A stretch of 64,000 bases of DNA from Octadecabacter sp. (GCA_028825445.1 JAPKAD010000011.1:1-64000); one strand, 5' to 3'; positions 11,071-22,411 are shown, counted from the stretch's first letter. Numbers and translations are program-made. Notes: a model not told the origin generated them from the sequence alone.

Positions 11071-12669
11071 TTAGCCAATCGCGCAGTCTTTGACATCATT
11101 ATCTATGAATGGAATGTATTGTGCGAAGTTACTGGCGAACATAGAAACTAATTTAGCTGCCTGCAAATCGTAGGCGGCCACTTCGCCCCATGTATCGCGT
11201 GGGTTAAGAAGTACATCTTCCACACCATCACAGGTCACGGGTACATCAAAACCAAAATTAGCGTCTTTGCGGAATTGTCCCTCGACCATTTTCCCGTTCA
11301 GCGCCGCCGTCAATAAAGCGCGTGTTGCCTTAATTGGCATCCGCGCTCCGCTGCCATATGCTCCACCAGTCCAACCAGTATTTACCAGCCAGCACGTTGC
11401 TCCATGGTTTGCTATCTTGGCACGCAAAAGGTTACCGTATACTTCGGGACGGCGTGGCATGAACGGTGCACCAAAGCAGGTCGAAAACGTTGGCTCAGGT
11501 TCCGTGACACCACGTTCGGTGCCTGCAACCTTGGATGTAAAGCCGGACAAGAAGTGGTACATCGCTTGCGCTGGTGTCAGCCGCGCAATCGGGGGCAGAA
11601 CACCGAATGCATCACAGGTCAGCATAATGATGTTCTTAGGATGCCCGCCCAATGCCGTATCACTGGCGTTGGAAATGTAGTTAAGCGGGTAGGCGCAGCG
11701 CATGTTTGCAGTTAAACTGTCGTCGTTAAAATCCAACTCCAGCGTCTCAGGATCAAACACCATGTTTTCGATTACTGTGCCTGGCATTTGGGTTGTCGCG
11801 TAAATTTCAGGCTCGGCCTTTGGGTCCAAACCTAAGGTCTTAGCGTAACAACCACCCTCAAAGTTGAAAATACCACTATCCGACCAGCCGTGTTCATCAT
11901 CGCCTATCAATGTGCGGTTGGGGTCGGCCGACAACGTTGTCTTGCCTGTTCCAGACAAACCAAAGAACACGGCGCTATCAACAAGATTGCCTTTGGCATG
12001 GTTGGCTGAACAATGCATCGGCATTATATTTTGCGCTGGAAGCAGGTAGTTCAGAAGCGTAAAGACGGACTTCTTATTTTCACCTGCGTATTCGGTACCC
12101 GCGATAAGAATCATTTTACGATCAAAATTCATTGTGATGACGGTTTCTGACCGACAACCATGACGTTTAGGGTCTGCGAGGAAACTTGGGCAATTGATTA
12201 CGGTCCAATCTGGCGCAAAGCTTTCTAACTCAAGTGTTTCAGGGCGGCGCATCATATGTCGAATGAACAAGCCATGCCATGCCATTTCGGTAACAAACCG
12301 CACGTCCAATCTGTGTGCTGGATCAGCACCACCAAACAAATCCTGCACAAAATAATCTTTTCCGGTCATGTGCGTGATCAAATCGATATAGAGATTATTA
12401 AATGCGTCCGGTGTCATTCCTGCATTATTTTCCCACCAAACGGTATCTTCTGTGGTTGCTGAACGTACGACGTGTTTGTCCTTAGGTGAGCGACCAGTAA
12501 ATTTTCCAGTAGTGACAAGAAATGTGCCGCCATTGCCAAGTTGGCCCTCGCCGCGCTCTAGCGCCTGAGCGATCAAATTGTCCTCGGAGAAGTTGTAATA
12601 GACCTGACCCAGCCCGCTGATGCCCTGATCGGACAGCTTCATAGATGGGTTGACCGTGCCGTGGTCCAT
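11071..12669 (-). CDS. pckA: Phosphoenolpyruvate carboxykinase (ATP)
   Basis: [38 protein letters not shown]; start at MDHGTVNPS (12669) within ORF to 12696. Confidence 0.97.
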   Translation of the reverse strand: MDHGTVNPSMKLSDQGISGLGQVYYNFSEDNLIAQALERGEGQLGNGGTFLVTTGKFTGRSPKDKHVVRSATTEDTVWWENNAGMTPDAFNNLYIDLITHMTGKDYFVQDLFGGADPAHRLDVRFVTEMAWHGLFIRHMMRRPETLELESFAPDWTVINCPSFLADPKRHGCRSETVITMNFDRKMILIAGTEYAGENKKSVFTLLNYLLPAQNIMPMHCSANHAKGNLVDSAVFFGLSGTGKTTLSADPNRTLIGDDEHGWSDSGIFNFEGGCYAKTLGLDPKAEPEIYATTQMPGTVIENMVFDPETLELDFNDDSLTANMRCAYPLNYISNASDTALGGHPKNIIMLTCDAFGVLPPIARLTPAQAMYHFLSGFTSKVAGTERGVTEPEPTFSTCFGAPFMPRRPEVYGNLLRAKIANHGATCWLVNTGWTGGAYGSGARMPIKATRALLTAALNGKMVEGQFRKDANFGFDVPVTCDGVEDVLLNPRDTWGEVAAYDLQAAKLVSMFASNFAQYIPFIDNDVKDCAIG

Positions 12670-12990
12670 AGTTTTTCTCCTAGGTTTGAGAGGCAATGAG
12701 CCCCCATATGAAATGATCTAACATGACGGTTTTGTGGGTTAAAACCCATCTTTGTAACAGTTAGCGCAATCAATTGTACGTTAGCGCCACCAAGGAGGTG
12801 AACCATCGACCTAAGTTAGGTGCAAAGGCAATAAGTGAGACATTTTAGTCGTCGGTTACTGTATAAAGAGATATAATAAGACTTTCCCAATTCCTTTTTT
12901 CAATTTTAAATTGATTCGTACCCCTTAAAGAGTGCAAAAATACAAGAAAAAGTAGGTTGTAAAAATCCGAGCAGTAAAAAGGGCAGCATT

Positions 12991-13692
12991 ATGCCACGAA
13001 TAGCACTTGTAGATGACGATCGAAATATTTTGACATCCGTACAAATCACACTGGAAGCCGAAGGCTTTGAAGTCGAAACCTACGCAGATGGTCAACAGGC
13101 GTTAGATGCGTTCAATAAAAGCATGCCTGAATTAGCAGTCTTGGATATCAAGATGCCACGCATGGATGGAATGGATTTATTACAGCGGTTGCGTCAGAAG
13201 ACGATGATACCTGTGATTTTTCTAACGTCTAAAGATGATGAAATTGACGAGGTTCTTGGCCTGCGTATGGGTGCGGATGACTATGTCAAAAAGCCTTTCA
13301 GCCAACGTTTATTGGTTGAACGCATTCGCGTATTGTTGCGCCGGCAGGATGTGATTTCGGGAGGGATCATTGAAGAAACTGAAGAAACCAAAGTTATGAT
13401 CCGTGGTGATCTAATGATGGACCCTTTGCGTCATTCGGTGAACTGGAAGGGCAACGATGTGTCACTAACCATCACCGAATTCCTACTTTTGCAGGCGCTT
13501 GCCGACCGACCCGGTTTTGTAAAGTCTCGCGATCAATTGATGGATGTGGCTTATGACGACCAAGTTTACGTTGACGACCGCACCATCGACAGCCACATTA
13601 AACGCCTGCGCAAGAAGATGCGTACTGCGGATGATGAGTTTTCGGCGATCGAGACGCTTTACGGTATCGGATATCGTTACAACGAAGATTAA
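12991..13692 (+). CDS. chvI: Response regulator ChvI (OmpR family)
   Basis: [31 protein letters not shown]...; divergent from pckA, followed by ChvG-like kinase. Confidence 0.92.
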   Translation: MPRIALVDDDRNILTSVQITLEAEGFEVETYADGQQALDAFNKSMPELAVLDIKMPRMDGMDLLQRLRQKTMIPVIFLTSKDDEIDEVLGLRMGADDYVKKPFSQRLLVERIRVLLRRQDVISGGIIEETEETKVMIRGDLMMDPLRHSVNWKGNDVSLTITEFLLLQALADRPGFVKSRDQLMDVAYDDQVYVDDRTIDSHIKRLRKKMRTADDEFSAIETLYGIGYRYNED

Positions 13693-13703
13693 GAAGGCTT
13701 TTA

Positions 13704-15443
13704 ATGACGGTTGCCCCAAAGCTTAACATTCGGGATCTAAAATCTGTGCGCGACGCTGTGCACAGTCAAGATCAGGTGTCGCTTAGTGACGTTTTTGTTG
13801 CACCATCAATGAATGTTCGAACAGCGCCGAGGCGCAAGCAGCGTGGATTGTTCCACTTGCGCAAATCACCGTTGGCACGAAAAATAACAATATTTAACCT
13901 TTTGGGTCTGATTGTTCTTGTTGCGAGTGTCCTTTATCTAAATCCTTTAAGTGGTAATCTACCTTATCAACGTGGAAGCGCGCTGGTAAACGAAGTTGAA
14001 TTGATTGCTGATCTATTAGAGGCTCAACTTCCGCTTAACGCTCCAGTAAATGTCATGAGCGACGAAGGTATGGAGAGACAAATCACGCTCGAAAATTTGG
14101 ATCTTCGGGGAAGTATTGACGTGTACCTTCTTGATTTAAACGGGACGATTGTCCAAAAATGGTCTGACCCCACACCGCAAGAAAAATCCGTTCCAGGGCT
14201 TGAACTCGATAATCGTGGTATCTTCTTTACTAATGCGTTTAATAGTTTTTTTCAAAATTTATCTAGTTTTTTTAACGGTGTCGACCAAGATATGGCTCCG
14301 CTTGATCTTACTGCAGAACTGCAGAATGCAGTAGCAACTACGCTTGAAGTAGGCACATGGATTGAAACTCAAGTGGATCTCCAAGGCCAATCCTATTTTA
14401 AAGTGCTTACCCCTGTCGTTCAGCAAGGAGGCACACCGGTTGGTGTCATCGCATTAGTCTCTGCGCCTGGTGAACTTGATGCATTGGTGAGTCGCGACCG
14501 TGAACCACTTTTGCAGATGTTTATTATTGGCATTATTGTCTCGATCGCGATGAGCCTTACACTGGCGTCAACCATTGCTCATCCCCTATCCGAGCTGGCC
14601 CAAGCCGCCGAATTTGGGCGAGACCGTAACGCGCTTAAAATGTCGCCTAACCGAATCTACATTCCTGACTTTACGGGTCGCCCAGATGAGATTGGCCGGC
14701 TGTCGGGAGCAATTCGTGGTATGCTTTCAGCCCTGTTTGAACGCATTGAAGGCAACGAACAATTTGCAGCTGATGTAGCCCATGAAATTAAAAATCCTTT
14801 GGCATCTTTGCGATCTGCTGTCGGCACCCTCCGCAAAGTAACGCGTGAAGATCATCGCGAACGTATGCTTGAGGTGATCGAACATGACGTGCAGCGATTA
14901 GACCGCCTTGTTAGTGATATTTCAAATGCGTCACGGCTGGATTCGGAACTGGTCAAAGAAGAAGAAAAAGCATTTAACTTAATCAAAACACTTGAAAATC
15001 TAGCTAAATTCTTTGGTGATCAAGCTAAAGAAAAAGATGTAGATTTTATCTCAGACCTCCCTCATGGTCAGATTAAGATTGTTGGGCTCGAGGGGCGTCT
15101 GGCGCAGGTCATCGTTAACCTTATTTCCAACGCGATCTCTTTTTGTGAAAATGGTGATGTGATCCGAGTTTGGGCCCGCAGGCGCGAAAAATGCATTTTG
15201 ATTGTTGTCGAAGACACTGGTCCTGGCATTCCAGAGGGCGCATTACAAAAGGTGTTCCAACGTTTCTACTCTGAACGACCAGATACGCAATTTGGGGATA
15301 ATTCTGGCCTTGGATTGGCTATTTCCAAACAAATCGTTGAAGCGCATGGTGGCGTTATCTGGGCTGAAAATATTCATCTGGCAGACACAGAAATTGGGTC
15401 TGAACCGCTTGGCGCGCGCTTTGTGGTTAGTCTTCCCGTTTAA
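13704..15443 (+). CDS. chvG: Sensor histidine kinase ChvG
   Basis: 579 aa; two TM segments, HAMP, FAADVAHEIKNPLASLRSAVGTL H-box, GSGLGL-type ATP lid; downstream of chvI. Confidence 0.92.
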   Translation: MTVAPKLNIRDLKSVRDAVHSQDQVSLSDVFVAPSMNVRTAPRRKQRGLFHLRKSPLARKITIFNLLGLIVLVASVLYLNPLSGNLPYQRGSALVNEVELIADLLEAQLPLNAPVNVMSDEGMERQITLENLDLRGSIDVYLLDLNGTIVQKWSDPTPQEKSVPGLELDNRGIFFTNAFNSFFQNLSSFFNGVDQDMAPLDLTAELQNAVATTLEVGTWIETQVDLQGQSYFKVLTPVVQQGGTPVGVIALVSAPGELDALVSRDREPLLQMFIIGIIVSIAMSLTLASTIAHPLSELAQAAEFGRDRNALKMSPNRIYIPDFTGRPDEIGRLSGAIRGMLSALFERIEGNEQFAADVAHEIKNPLASLRSAVGTLRKVTREDHRERMLEVIEHDVQRLDRLVSDISNASRLDSELVKEEEKAFNLIKTLENLAKFFGDQAKEKDVDFISDLPHGQIKIVGLEGRLAQVIVNLISNAISFCENGDVIRVWARRREKCILIVVEDTGPGIPEGALQKVFQRFYSERPDTQFGDNSGLGLAISKQIVEAHGGVIWAENIHLADTEIGSEPLGARFVVSLPV

Positions 15444-15893
15444 ATGTTGTCCGTTCAACCAAAAAATAGGCCTGATGGCAGCCTTCAACTTCACGCGAGT
15501 ACTGTTGTAATATGCGGCCAAGCGGTTGCAATTGTGGGACCTTCAGGTTCTGGTAAATCTGCAATGGCTTTTAAACTTTTGTCCCTTGGTGCGTCTCTTT
15601 TGGCTGATGATATAACATGGCTTGTGGCAACACGTGCAACTTTGATGGCCACTTGCCCGCCGAACCTGATAGGGTGCATCGAAGCGCGCGGCGTTGGTAT
15701 CTTGAATGTTGTTCCAGCAGCGTCTGCGCCATTACATTTGATTGTCGATTTGGGTATAGATGAACTTGAGCGTTTACCAAATCAAAAGAAGATCACACTA
15801 CTTGGGCATGATATTGCGCTGCTTCACACCGTCGCGGCCCCGCATTTTTCCAATGTTATTATGCATTACATGATAAACGGGTTAGTAGATTAA
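15444..15893 (+). CDS. hprK: HPr kinase/phosphorylase, short alphaproteobacterial form
   Basis: 149 aa; Walker A VGPSGSGKSAMAFKLLSLGASLLADD; GCIEARGVGILNV motif. Confidence 0.9.
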   Translation: MLSVQPKNRPDGSLQLHASTVVICGQAVAIVGPSGSGKSAMAFKLLSLGASLLADDITWLVATRATLMATCPPNLIGCIEARGVGILNVVPAASAPLHLIVDLGIDELERLPNQKKITLLGHDIALLHTVAAPHFSNVIMHYMINGLVD

Positions 15894-15914
15894 AATGCCT
15901 ATTCGAGGATCAAG

Positions 15915-16802
15915 GTGATCAGTAATACTTCAAAGCCGCAAAAACTGATAGTTGTCAGTGGTCCGTCTGGTGCAGGGCGGTCCACCGCGATCAATGTACT
16001 TGAAGATCTTGGGTTTGAAACGATCGATAACGTCCCATTGACCCTGATCCCACGATTGACGGATGGTGCTTTGCCGCGTCCACTTGCAATTGGGCTTGAT
16101 GTTCGAAACCGTGACTTTACCCTGTCTAACGTGTCAGATTTGATGACACAACTACACCAACGGGTGGATATTGACGCACAGTTACTGTTTCTTGAAGCAG
16201 GGGAAGACATCTTGATACGGCGTTATTCAGAAACGCGCCGCCGGCATCCGCTTGCCCCTGATGAGCCTGCAATTCAAGGGATCAGGAGAGAGGCGGACTT
16301 ACTTCTGCCGTTACGTCAAACGGCAGAATTCCTTTTGGATACATCAGAAATGTCGCCTCATGATCTGAAGGCGCACCTGACAGATTGGTTTGGGGATTGT
16401 GGTTCTTCTCTGTTTGGCATTAGTTTACAGTCATTTTCGTACAAACGTGGTCCCCCCAAAGGGATGGACATGATGTTCGACTGCCGGTTTCTTAAGAACC
16501 CATATTGGGAACCATCGCTGCGTGAGTCGACAGGCGTAGATACTGCTGTGGGGACATATATCGAAACGGATCCGCGGTTTTTAGGATTTTTAACTAAGGT
16601 GTCAGATCTAATTCTTATGCTGCTGCCCGCCTTCCGAGATGAGGGTAAATCCCATCTCAGCATTGGGTTTGGCTGCACTGGTGGACAACACCGATCTGTC
16701 TACGTAACTGAACAATTAACCTTGGCACTTGCGAACCAAGGTTGGCAGGTGTCTAAACGACATCGAGAAATGGATCGGACTCGGATGGGTCCACTGCCAT
16801 AG
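15915..16802 (+). CDS. rapZ: RNase adapter protein RapZ family (YvcJ-like P-loop)
   Basis: LIVVSGPSGAGRSTAINVLEDLGFETIDNVPLTLIPRL; SIGFGCTGGQHRSVY motif. Confidence 0.94.
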   Translation: MISNTSKPQKLIVVSGPSGAGRSTAINVLEDLGFETIDNVPLTLIPRLTDGALPRPLAIGLDVRNRDFTLSNVSDLMTQLHQRVDIDAQLLFLEAGEDILIRRYSETRRRHPLAPDEPAIQGIRREADLLLPLRQTAEFLLDTSEMSPHDLKAHLTDWFGDCGSSLFGISLQSFSYKRGPPKGMDMMFDCRFLKNPYWEPSLRESTGVDTAVGTYIETDPRFLGFLTKVSDLILMLLPAFRDEGKSHLSIGFGCTGGQHRSVYVTEQLTLALANQGWQVSKRHREMDRTRMGPLP

Positions 16803-16815
16803 GGCAGATCAACGG

Positions 16816-17220
16816 GTGGCAAATTTGATCGGAATCGTGATTGTTGCGCATGGTGGGTTGGCGGCAGAGTATCTGTCGGCTGTGGAGCATGTCGTTGGAA
16901 AACAGATTGGGATCCATACCATCGCTATTGCACCCGACGATGATCGAAGTCTGAAGCAAGATGAAATTTGTAATGCAGCAGATTCCGTGGATAAAGGTAG
17001 TGGTGTGGTGATCGTGACTGATATGTTTGGTGGGTCGCCTTCCAACCTATCTCTTCGGGCGTGTCGTCTTCATAATCGCCGAATTTTGTATGGTGCGAAT
17101 CTTCCGATGCTTATAAAACTTTCCAAATCGCGCAATAAAACTGTGCTCGATGCAGTGAATGCAGCGTTGGATGCAGGACGCAAATATATTGACAGCCACG
17201 CTGTCGATTTGGACTCATAA
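16816..17220 (+). CDS. PTS IIA component, mannose/EIIA-Man type
   Basis: LIGIVIVAHGGLAAEYLSAVEHVVG...VIVTDMFGGSPSNLSL; GTG 16816 or TTG 16825 as start within ORF 16729..17220. Confidence 0.88.
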   Translation: MANLIGIVIVAHGGLAAEYLSAVEHVVGKQIGIHTIAIAPDDDRSLKQDEICNAADSVDKGSGVVIVTDMFGGSPSNLSLRACRLHNRRILYGANLPMLIKLSKSRNKTVLDAVNAALDAGRKYIDSHAVDLDS

Positions 17221-17228
17221 GGTATAAA

Positions 17229-17498
17229 ATGACGCTACGCCCCCTGAGGATTAATAATATTAAAGGGTTGCACGCACGTGCGTCTGCCAAGTTTGTTGAA
17301 ACAGTTGAGAAATTTGATGCGCAAGCTGAAGTATCAAAAGATGGGATGTCGGCTGATGGTGATAGTATTATGGGGCTTTTGATGTTGGCAGCTTCCATTG
17401 GAACCTCTATTGAGGTTGAAACAAAAGGCCTTCAGGCAGACCAGCTCATGGATGCGCTGGAAGAACTTGTGGCAGACAAGTTTGGGGAAGGGGACTAA
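17229..17498 (+). CDS. ptsH: Phosphocarrier protein HPr
   Basis: 89 aa; NIKGLHARASAKFV (active His), DSIMGLLMLAASIG. Confidence 0.95.
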   Translation: MTLRPLRINNIKGLHARASAKFVETVEKFDAQAEVSKDGMSADGDSIMGLLMLAASIGTSIEVETKGLQADQLMDALEELVADKFGEGD

Positions 17499-17531
17499 TA
17501 TCCCAAACCTCGAAAGGGTAGAGAACAGGGT

Positions 17532-18407
17532 TTGACTGATATGTTGACAAGATCACAGACGTCACCCGTTGAGGCTGAAGTTAAGCGCGTATATGATCGA
17601 CGTTCCCTTACGTATTCTGAAACCTTTGATAGCAGAACTAAACGTTGGTTCATTAAGGCGATTGAATGGATGACGGGTAAGATTACAATTGTCCGGCGCA
17701 TCCGAGCTTTTGAGAAAATGGGCCAGCCTACCGGTCAGGCATTCTGGCCTGCCACAATGAAGATTATGGGAATTGATATTCATACTCCGAAAGACCAGCT
17801 TAAAAATATCCCTGAAAAGGGTCCTGTAATGTTTGTAGCGAACCATCCCCATGGTATGATTGATGGGATGGTTCTTGCGGACCTGATTGGTCGCCGCCGT
17901 AATGATTATCGTATTCTGACACGGTCCCTATTAACTGGGATTGACGAAGCCGCATCGAGTTACATGATTCCAGTCCCGTTTGTGCACCAAGTGGATGCGC
18001 AAGAAAAAATGATTGAAATGCGGGCAAAATCTATGGAACATCTGAGCAATGGTGGATTGATTGCGATTTTTCCTTCTGGTGTAGTTGCATCTTCTGAAAC
18101 GATGTGGGGGCCCGCCGTCGAAGAAGAATGGAACGTCTTCACAGCCAAAATGATTCGTCGATCTGGCGCAACAGTCGTCCCATGTTTTTTTCCAGGCAGT
18201 AATTCGCGAATCTATCAAATTGCCAACCAGATCAACGCGACACTGCGCCAAGGCTTGCTGATTCACGAAATTGTTCACGCCTTTGATAAACCGCAAAACC
18301 CCGTCATTGGCAAACCGATCACACCAGAGGAAATCGCCGAACGGGGAGATGATCCACGGGCATTTATGGCATGGCTGCGCCAACACACGTTGGCGCTGAA
18401 AGACTAG
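17532..18407 (+). CDS. Lysophospholipid/1-acylglycerol-3-phosphate acyltransferase family protein
   Basis: PVMFVANHPHGMIDGMVL (NHxxxxD-like) and GLIAIFPSGVVASS motifs. Confidence 0.8.
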   Translation: MTDMLTRSQTSPVEAEVKRVYDRRSLTYSETFDSRTKRWFIKAIEWMTGKITIVRRIRAFEKMGQPTGQAFWPATMKIMGIDIHTPKDQLKNIPEKGPVMFVANHPHGMIDGMVLADLIGRRRNDYRILTRSLLTGIDEAASSYMIPVPFVHQVDAQEKMIEMRAKSMEHLSNGGLIAIFPSGVVASSETMWGPAVEEEWNVFTAKMIRRSGATVVPCFFPGSNSRIYQIANQINATLRQGLLIHEIVHAFDKPQNPVIGKPITPEEIAERGDDPRAFMAWLRQHTLALKD

Positions 18408-19285
18408 CGCGTTGGAACTGGCTTTTCACCGCGATAGTCGTAAAATCCGCGTTTCGTTTTTCGGCCTAACCAACCAGCCTCTACATATTTTGTTAGCAGG
18501 GGGCAGGGGCGGTATTTAGTATCAGCCAGCCCTTCGTGCAACACGTTCATTATCGACAAGCAAGTATCTAGGCCGATGAAGTCAGCAAGTTCAAGTGGTC
18601 CCATCGGATGGTTTGCACCAAGTTTTAGCGACGTATCAATAGACTGGACGCTACCGACGCCTTCGTAAAGCGCATAAACGGCCTCGTTGATCATAGGCAT
18701 CAGGATTCGATTGACAATAAAGGCTGGGAAATCTTCGGCTGTGGCGGATGTTTTTCCAAGCCGCTCAACTACGGCTTTGCAGGCATCATATGTCGGAACG
18801 TCTGTCGCGATGCCCCGGATTAATTCGACCAATTGCATAATCGGGACTGGGTTCATAAAATGAAACCCCATAAACTTTTCTGGGCGGTCCGTACGAGACG
18901 CAAGCCGTGTGATGGAAATCGATGACGTGTTGGAAGTAAGAATCGTATCTGGTGTAAGGTGGGGGAGCAAATCCTCAAAAATCGCCTGTTTTACAGTCTC
19001 GCGTTCGGTCGCGGCTTCAATCACTAAATCTGTGGGTCCAAGATCGACCAATTTCAACGTTGTATCAATTCGGCGCAGACCTTCGTCTTTGTCAATTGCA
19101 GTAATTAGGCCCTTAAATATTTGACGGTCCATATTTCCAGAAATTTTTTGAACAGCAGCAGCAAGGGCGTCTTCGCTTACGTCCGTCAACAACACGTCGT
19201 ATCCTGCCAGAGCGCAAACATGCGCTATGCCGCTACCCATCTGTCCTGCGCCTACGACGCCGATCCGTTCAATGCCCATTTCCAT
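18404..19285 (-). CDS. 3-hydroxybutyryl-CoA dehydrogenase
   Basis: IERIGVVGAGQMGSGIAHVCALAGYDV Rossmann motif; KFMGFHFMNPVPIMQLVEL; start MEMGIERIG at 19285 within ORF to 19351. Confidence 0.93.
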   Translation of the reverse strand: MEMGIERIGVVGAGQMGSGIAHVCALAGYDVLLTDVSEDALAAAVQKISGNMDRQIFKGLITAIDKDEGLRRIDTTLKLVDLGPTDLVIEAATERETVKQAIFEDLLPHLTPDTILTSNTSSISITRLASRTDRPEKFMGFHFMNPVPIMQLVELIRGIATDVPTYDACKAVVERLGKTSATAEDFPAFIVNRILMPMINEAVYALYEGVGSVQSIDTSLKLGANHPMGPLELADFIGLDTCLSIMNVLHEGLADTKYRPCPLLTKYVEAGWLGRKTKRGFYDYRGEKPVPTR

Positions 19286-19393
19286 CTGCCCTTTATTAGT
19301 TTGTGACACCTTAGGCTCGTGCAGAGGCAGTCTCAAGCGCGGCGCATTCACACAAATTTAATTGTCGTGCCACTATGCCGTTGCATTTTTTAT

Positions 19394-19454
19394 CCTGATG
19401 CCTGATGCCTGATGCCTGATGCCTGATGCCTGATGCCTGATGCCTGATGCCTGA
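19394..19454. repeat. Heptamer tandem repeat (CCTGATG)8 plus partial copy
   Basis: Eight consecutive perfect copies from 19394, then cctga-g. Confidence 0.97.
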
Positions 19455-19968
19455 GTGCTGCGAGTTTCAGCAATTTGTATTATAAGTTGCATCCGAGGGG
19501 TGACGAGCAATTCATTGCTCTAACTACTAGATCGATTGCTCTCTAGCCTAAGATCAATCCAGCCAAGGTATTTCTACAAGCTATTTTATGGGATGTCTTG
19601 CGCTGTCGATAGAGTGGTTCTTGATGGTTTTGGACTATTTAAAGAAATCCTGTATTGACTTGATGACGACGCTTGTGGGGTTGGCGAAGAAACTAGTCTC
19701 TTTCTTTGGCTCACATCGCGTGTACAGAATGATAAATGCAATGGCAATTATTAAACTTTCCTAAGTATTTAACTTTCGTAATATTCAAAATTTTATGCCC
19801 CCCTTTTTTAATATTACTTTGGCCGTGCAGAACGTGGAACGTCAGGTATTTTCTATCGCTTGACGACCTAGTGATAAAAAACGTTTGGGATCAAAGTGAA
19901 ATGAGGCTGCTGCGAAAGAGTTGCGTAGTTCACAAATTCTTTCTCTTATTTGAATCGTGATACGAAAA

Positions 19969-19996
19969 AAAGGCCCACCAACTAAGGTGGGCCTTT
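19969..19996 (-). terminator. Intrinsic terminator downstream of etfA (possibly bidirectional)
   Basis: aaaggcccacc-N6-ggtgggccttt with A-run on + strand (= T-run on - strand). Confidence 0.9.
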
Positions 19997-20027
19997 CAAA
20001 ATAAAATCATATACTAAATTCGTAAGT

Positions 20028-20957
20028 TTAGCTTAGCTTTTCAGTTAATTCAGGCAAGGCATCAAACAAATCGGCAACAAGACCAAAATCTGCTACTTGA
20101 AAGATTGGCGCTTCCTCGTCTTTGTTGATCGCAACTATGACTTTGGAATCTTTCATGCCAGCCAAGTGCTGGATTGCTCCTGAAATTCCTACTGCAACGT
20201 ACATGTCAGGTGCCACTACTTTGCCAGTCTGGCCAACCTGCCAGTCGTTCGGCGCATAACCGGAATCTACTGCTGCACGGGACGCACCCACAGCGGCACC
20301 CAGTTTATCAGCCAAACTTTCGATTAGTTTGAAATCATCTTCCGAGCCAACACCACGACCGCCAGATACGACGATCCCCGCTGAGGTCAGTTCAGGGCGA
20401 TTAGATGTTGCAACTTTGTCTTCGATCCACTCAGATAAACCGGAGTTTCCAGCGCTTTCTATTTCCTCGATAGTCGCAGAACCACCCATCCCAGCAGCGT
20501 CAAAAGTTGCTGTCCGGATAGTCATAACTTTAGTAGCATCTGTTGATTTTACCGTTTGCAATGCGTTGCCTGCATAGATTGGGCGCACAAATGTTTCGGA
20601 GTCGACCACTTCGACCACCTCGGAAATAATCATCACGTCGAGCATCGCTGCGGCGCGTGGCATAATGTTTTTGGACGCAGCGGTGGAAGGCGCAACTATA
20701 TGGGAGTAATCACTCGCCAATGAGATGATCATATCAGCCATTGGTTCAGCTAAGTCATGACCATAGGCATCATCTGATACACACAGAACCTTCGAAACGC
20801 CATCAAGTTTAGCAGCATCTGAAGCAGCAACTTGGCAAGCAGATCCGGCGCACAAAACGGTAACGGCACCTAACGACTTCGCAGCTGTCAGGGCCTTTGC
20901 TGTAGCATCCATGGACAATTCACCATTCACAACTTCAGCGATTAAAAGAACAGACAT
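20028..20957 (-). CDS. etfA: Electron transfer flavoprotein alpha subunit
   Basis: [53 protein letters not shown]. Confidence 0.97.
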   Translation of the reverse strand: MSVLLIAEVVNGELSMDATAKALTAAKSLGAVTVLCAGSACQVAASDAAKLDGVSKVLCVSDDAYGHDLAEPMADMIISLASDYSHIVAPSTAASKNIMPRAAAMLDVMIISEVVEVVDSETFVRPIYAGNALQTVKSTDATKVMTIRTATFDAAGMGGSATIEEIESAGNSGLSEWIEDKVATSNRPELTSAGIVVSGGRGVGSEDDFKLIESLADKLGAAVGASRAAVDSGYAPNDWQVGQTGKVVAPDMYVAVGISGAIQHLAGMKDSKVIVAINKDEEAPIFQVADFGLVADLFDALPELTEKLS

Positions 20958-21716
20958 TTATACAGCTCCCACTTCTTTGAGTTTCTCAATTAACTCATCA
21001 ACTGAGCCAACTATGATTCCAGCTGCGCGCGTTTCAGGTTCCGCGTTTCCGACTATTGTGAGACGCGGTTTAATATCTACGCCATAATCTGCAGGTGTTT
21101 TTTCATCCATCTGCTTTTTCTTTGCCTTCATGATGTTAGGCAAGGATGCGTAGCGCGGTTCATTCAACCGTAAATCGACCGTGATGATCGCAGGCATCTT
21201 AAGTTTGATGGTTTGCAAGCCGCCGTCTACTTCGCGTGTTACTGTGGCAGTGTCGCCATCCACATCAAGTTCGGACGCAAATGTGCCTTGTGCCCAACCT
21301 GTAAGAGCTGCCAGCATCTGGCCGGTTGCATTCATGTCGTTGTCAATTGCCTGCTTTCCGGCCAATACCATGCTTGGCTTCTCTTCGTCGATGATAGCTT
21401 TAAGGATCTTAGCAACGGCGAGTGGTTCGATATCATTGTGCACATCATCTGTGGCAACAACTAAAATTGCACGATCAGCTCCCATTGCCAGAGCTGTGCG
21501 GAGTGTTTCTTGGGATTGCTTAACGCCAATGGAAACGGCGATAATTTCGTCAGCCTTTCCAGCCTCCTTAAGACGGATGGCTTGTTCGACTGCTATTTCA
21601 TCGAACGGGTTCATAGACATCTTGACGTTTGTAAGATCAACACCGCTGCCGTCCGCTTTGACACGAACTTTAACGTTATAATCAATTACGCGTTTGACGG
21701 GTACGAGGACCTTCAT
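20958..21716 (-). CDS. etfB: Electron transfer flavoprotein beta subunit
   Basis: [20 protein letters not shown]...; immediately upstream of etfA. Confidence 0.97.
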   Translation of the reverse strand: MKVLVPVKRVIDYNVKVRVKADGSGVDLTNVKMSMNPFDEIAVEQAIRLKEAGKADEIIAVSIGVKQSQETLRTALAMGADRAILVVATDDVHNDIEPLAVAKILKAIIDEEKPSMVLAGKQAIDNDMNATGQMLAALTGWAQGTFASELDVDGDTATVTREVDGGLQTIKLKMPAIITVDLRLNEPRYASLPNIMKAKKKQMDEKTPADYGVDIKPRLTIVGNAEPETRAAGIIVGSVDELIEKLKEVGAV

Positions 21717-21838
21717 CAGCGATTTCTCCCAGTTTGGATTCTATTGTCTGCAGTTTGGTAGCGTGACTGACATGAGGAAAACAGCACAAAATCGACGTAT
21801 AAAGAGTTTGTGACGCCAAATTATTTATCAATTACAAC

Positions 21839-22411
21839 TTAACGGTTTGCGCCTGGAACCCATAATACATCATCTTTGCCATCATTGTTGGCGATCCGTG
21901 AGGCGTTGAAAAACCAATCAGACAAACGGTTAAGGTATTTGACTGCCGCCGCGTTCACCGTTTCGACAGTTGCCAATTCCACAGACAATCGCTCTGCGCG
22001 CCGCGAAACTGTACGGCAAAGGTGCAAATGTGCTGCCAATGCAGACCCGCCTGGAAGAATAAAGCTGCGTAACGGTGACAGAACATCATTCATAGCGTCA
22101 ATCTCGTGTTCCAGTCTCGTGACCTGTGTATTGGTCATCCGGAGTGGCTGATATTCTGCGTCAACGTCTTTTTCCATGTCTGGACGGCACAAATCTGCGC
22201 CCAGATCGAACAGATCGTTCTGTATCATCGCCAATTGTGCGTCTATGTTACCATTTGCGTGCAGCCGAGCAAGACCAACTGCTGCATTTGTCTCGTCAAC
22301 TGTGCCATATGCATTAACGCGCTTTGAATGTTTTGCTACACGGCTACCGTTGCCCAATGCAGTTTCGCCACCATCGCCAGTTTTTGTGTAAATTTTATTT
22401 AAAACAACCAT
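21839..22411 (-). CDS. Cob(I)yrinic acid a,c-diamide adenosyltransferase, PduO type
   Basis: MVVLNKIYTKTGDGGETALGNGSRVAKHSKRVNAYGTVDETNAAVG...LSDWFF. Confidence 0.94.
   Translation of the reverse strand: MVVLNKIYTKTGDGGETALGNGSRVAKHSKRVNAYGTVDETNAAVGLARLHANGNIDAQLAMIQNDLFDLGADLCRPDMEKDVDAEYQPLRMTNTQVTRLEHEIDAMNDVLSPLRSFILPGGSALAAHLHLCRTVSRRAERLSVELATVETVNAAAVKYLNRLSDWFFNASRIANNDGKDDVLWVPGANR

Noticed and set aside
19394-19454. Possible CRISPR array
   Set aside because: Direct head-to-tail 7-mers with no spacers; a microsatellite. No cas genes in the window
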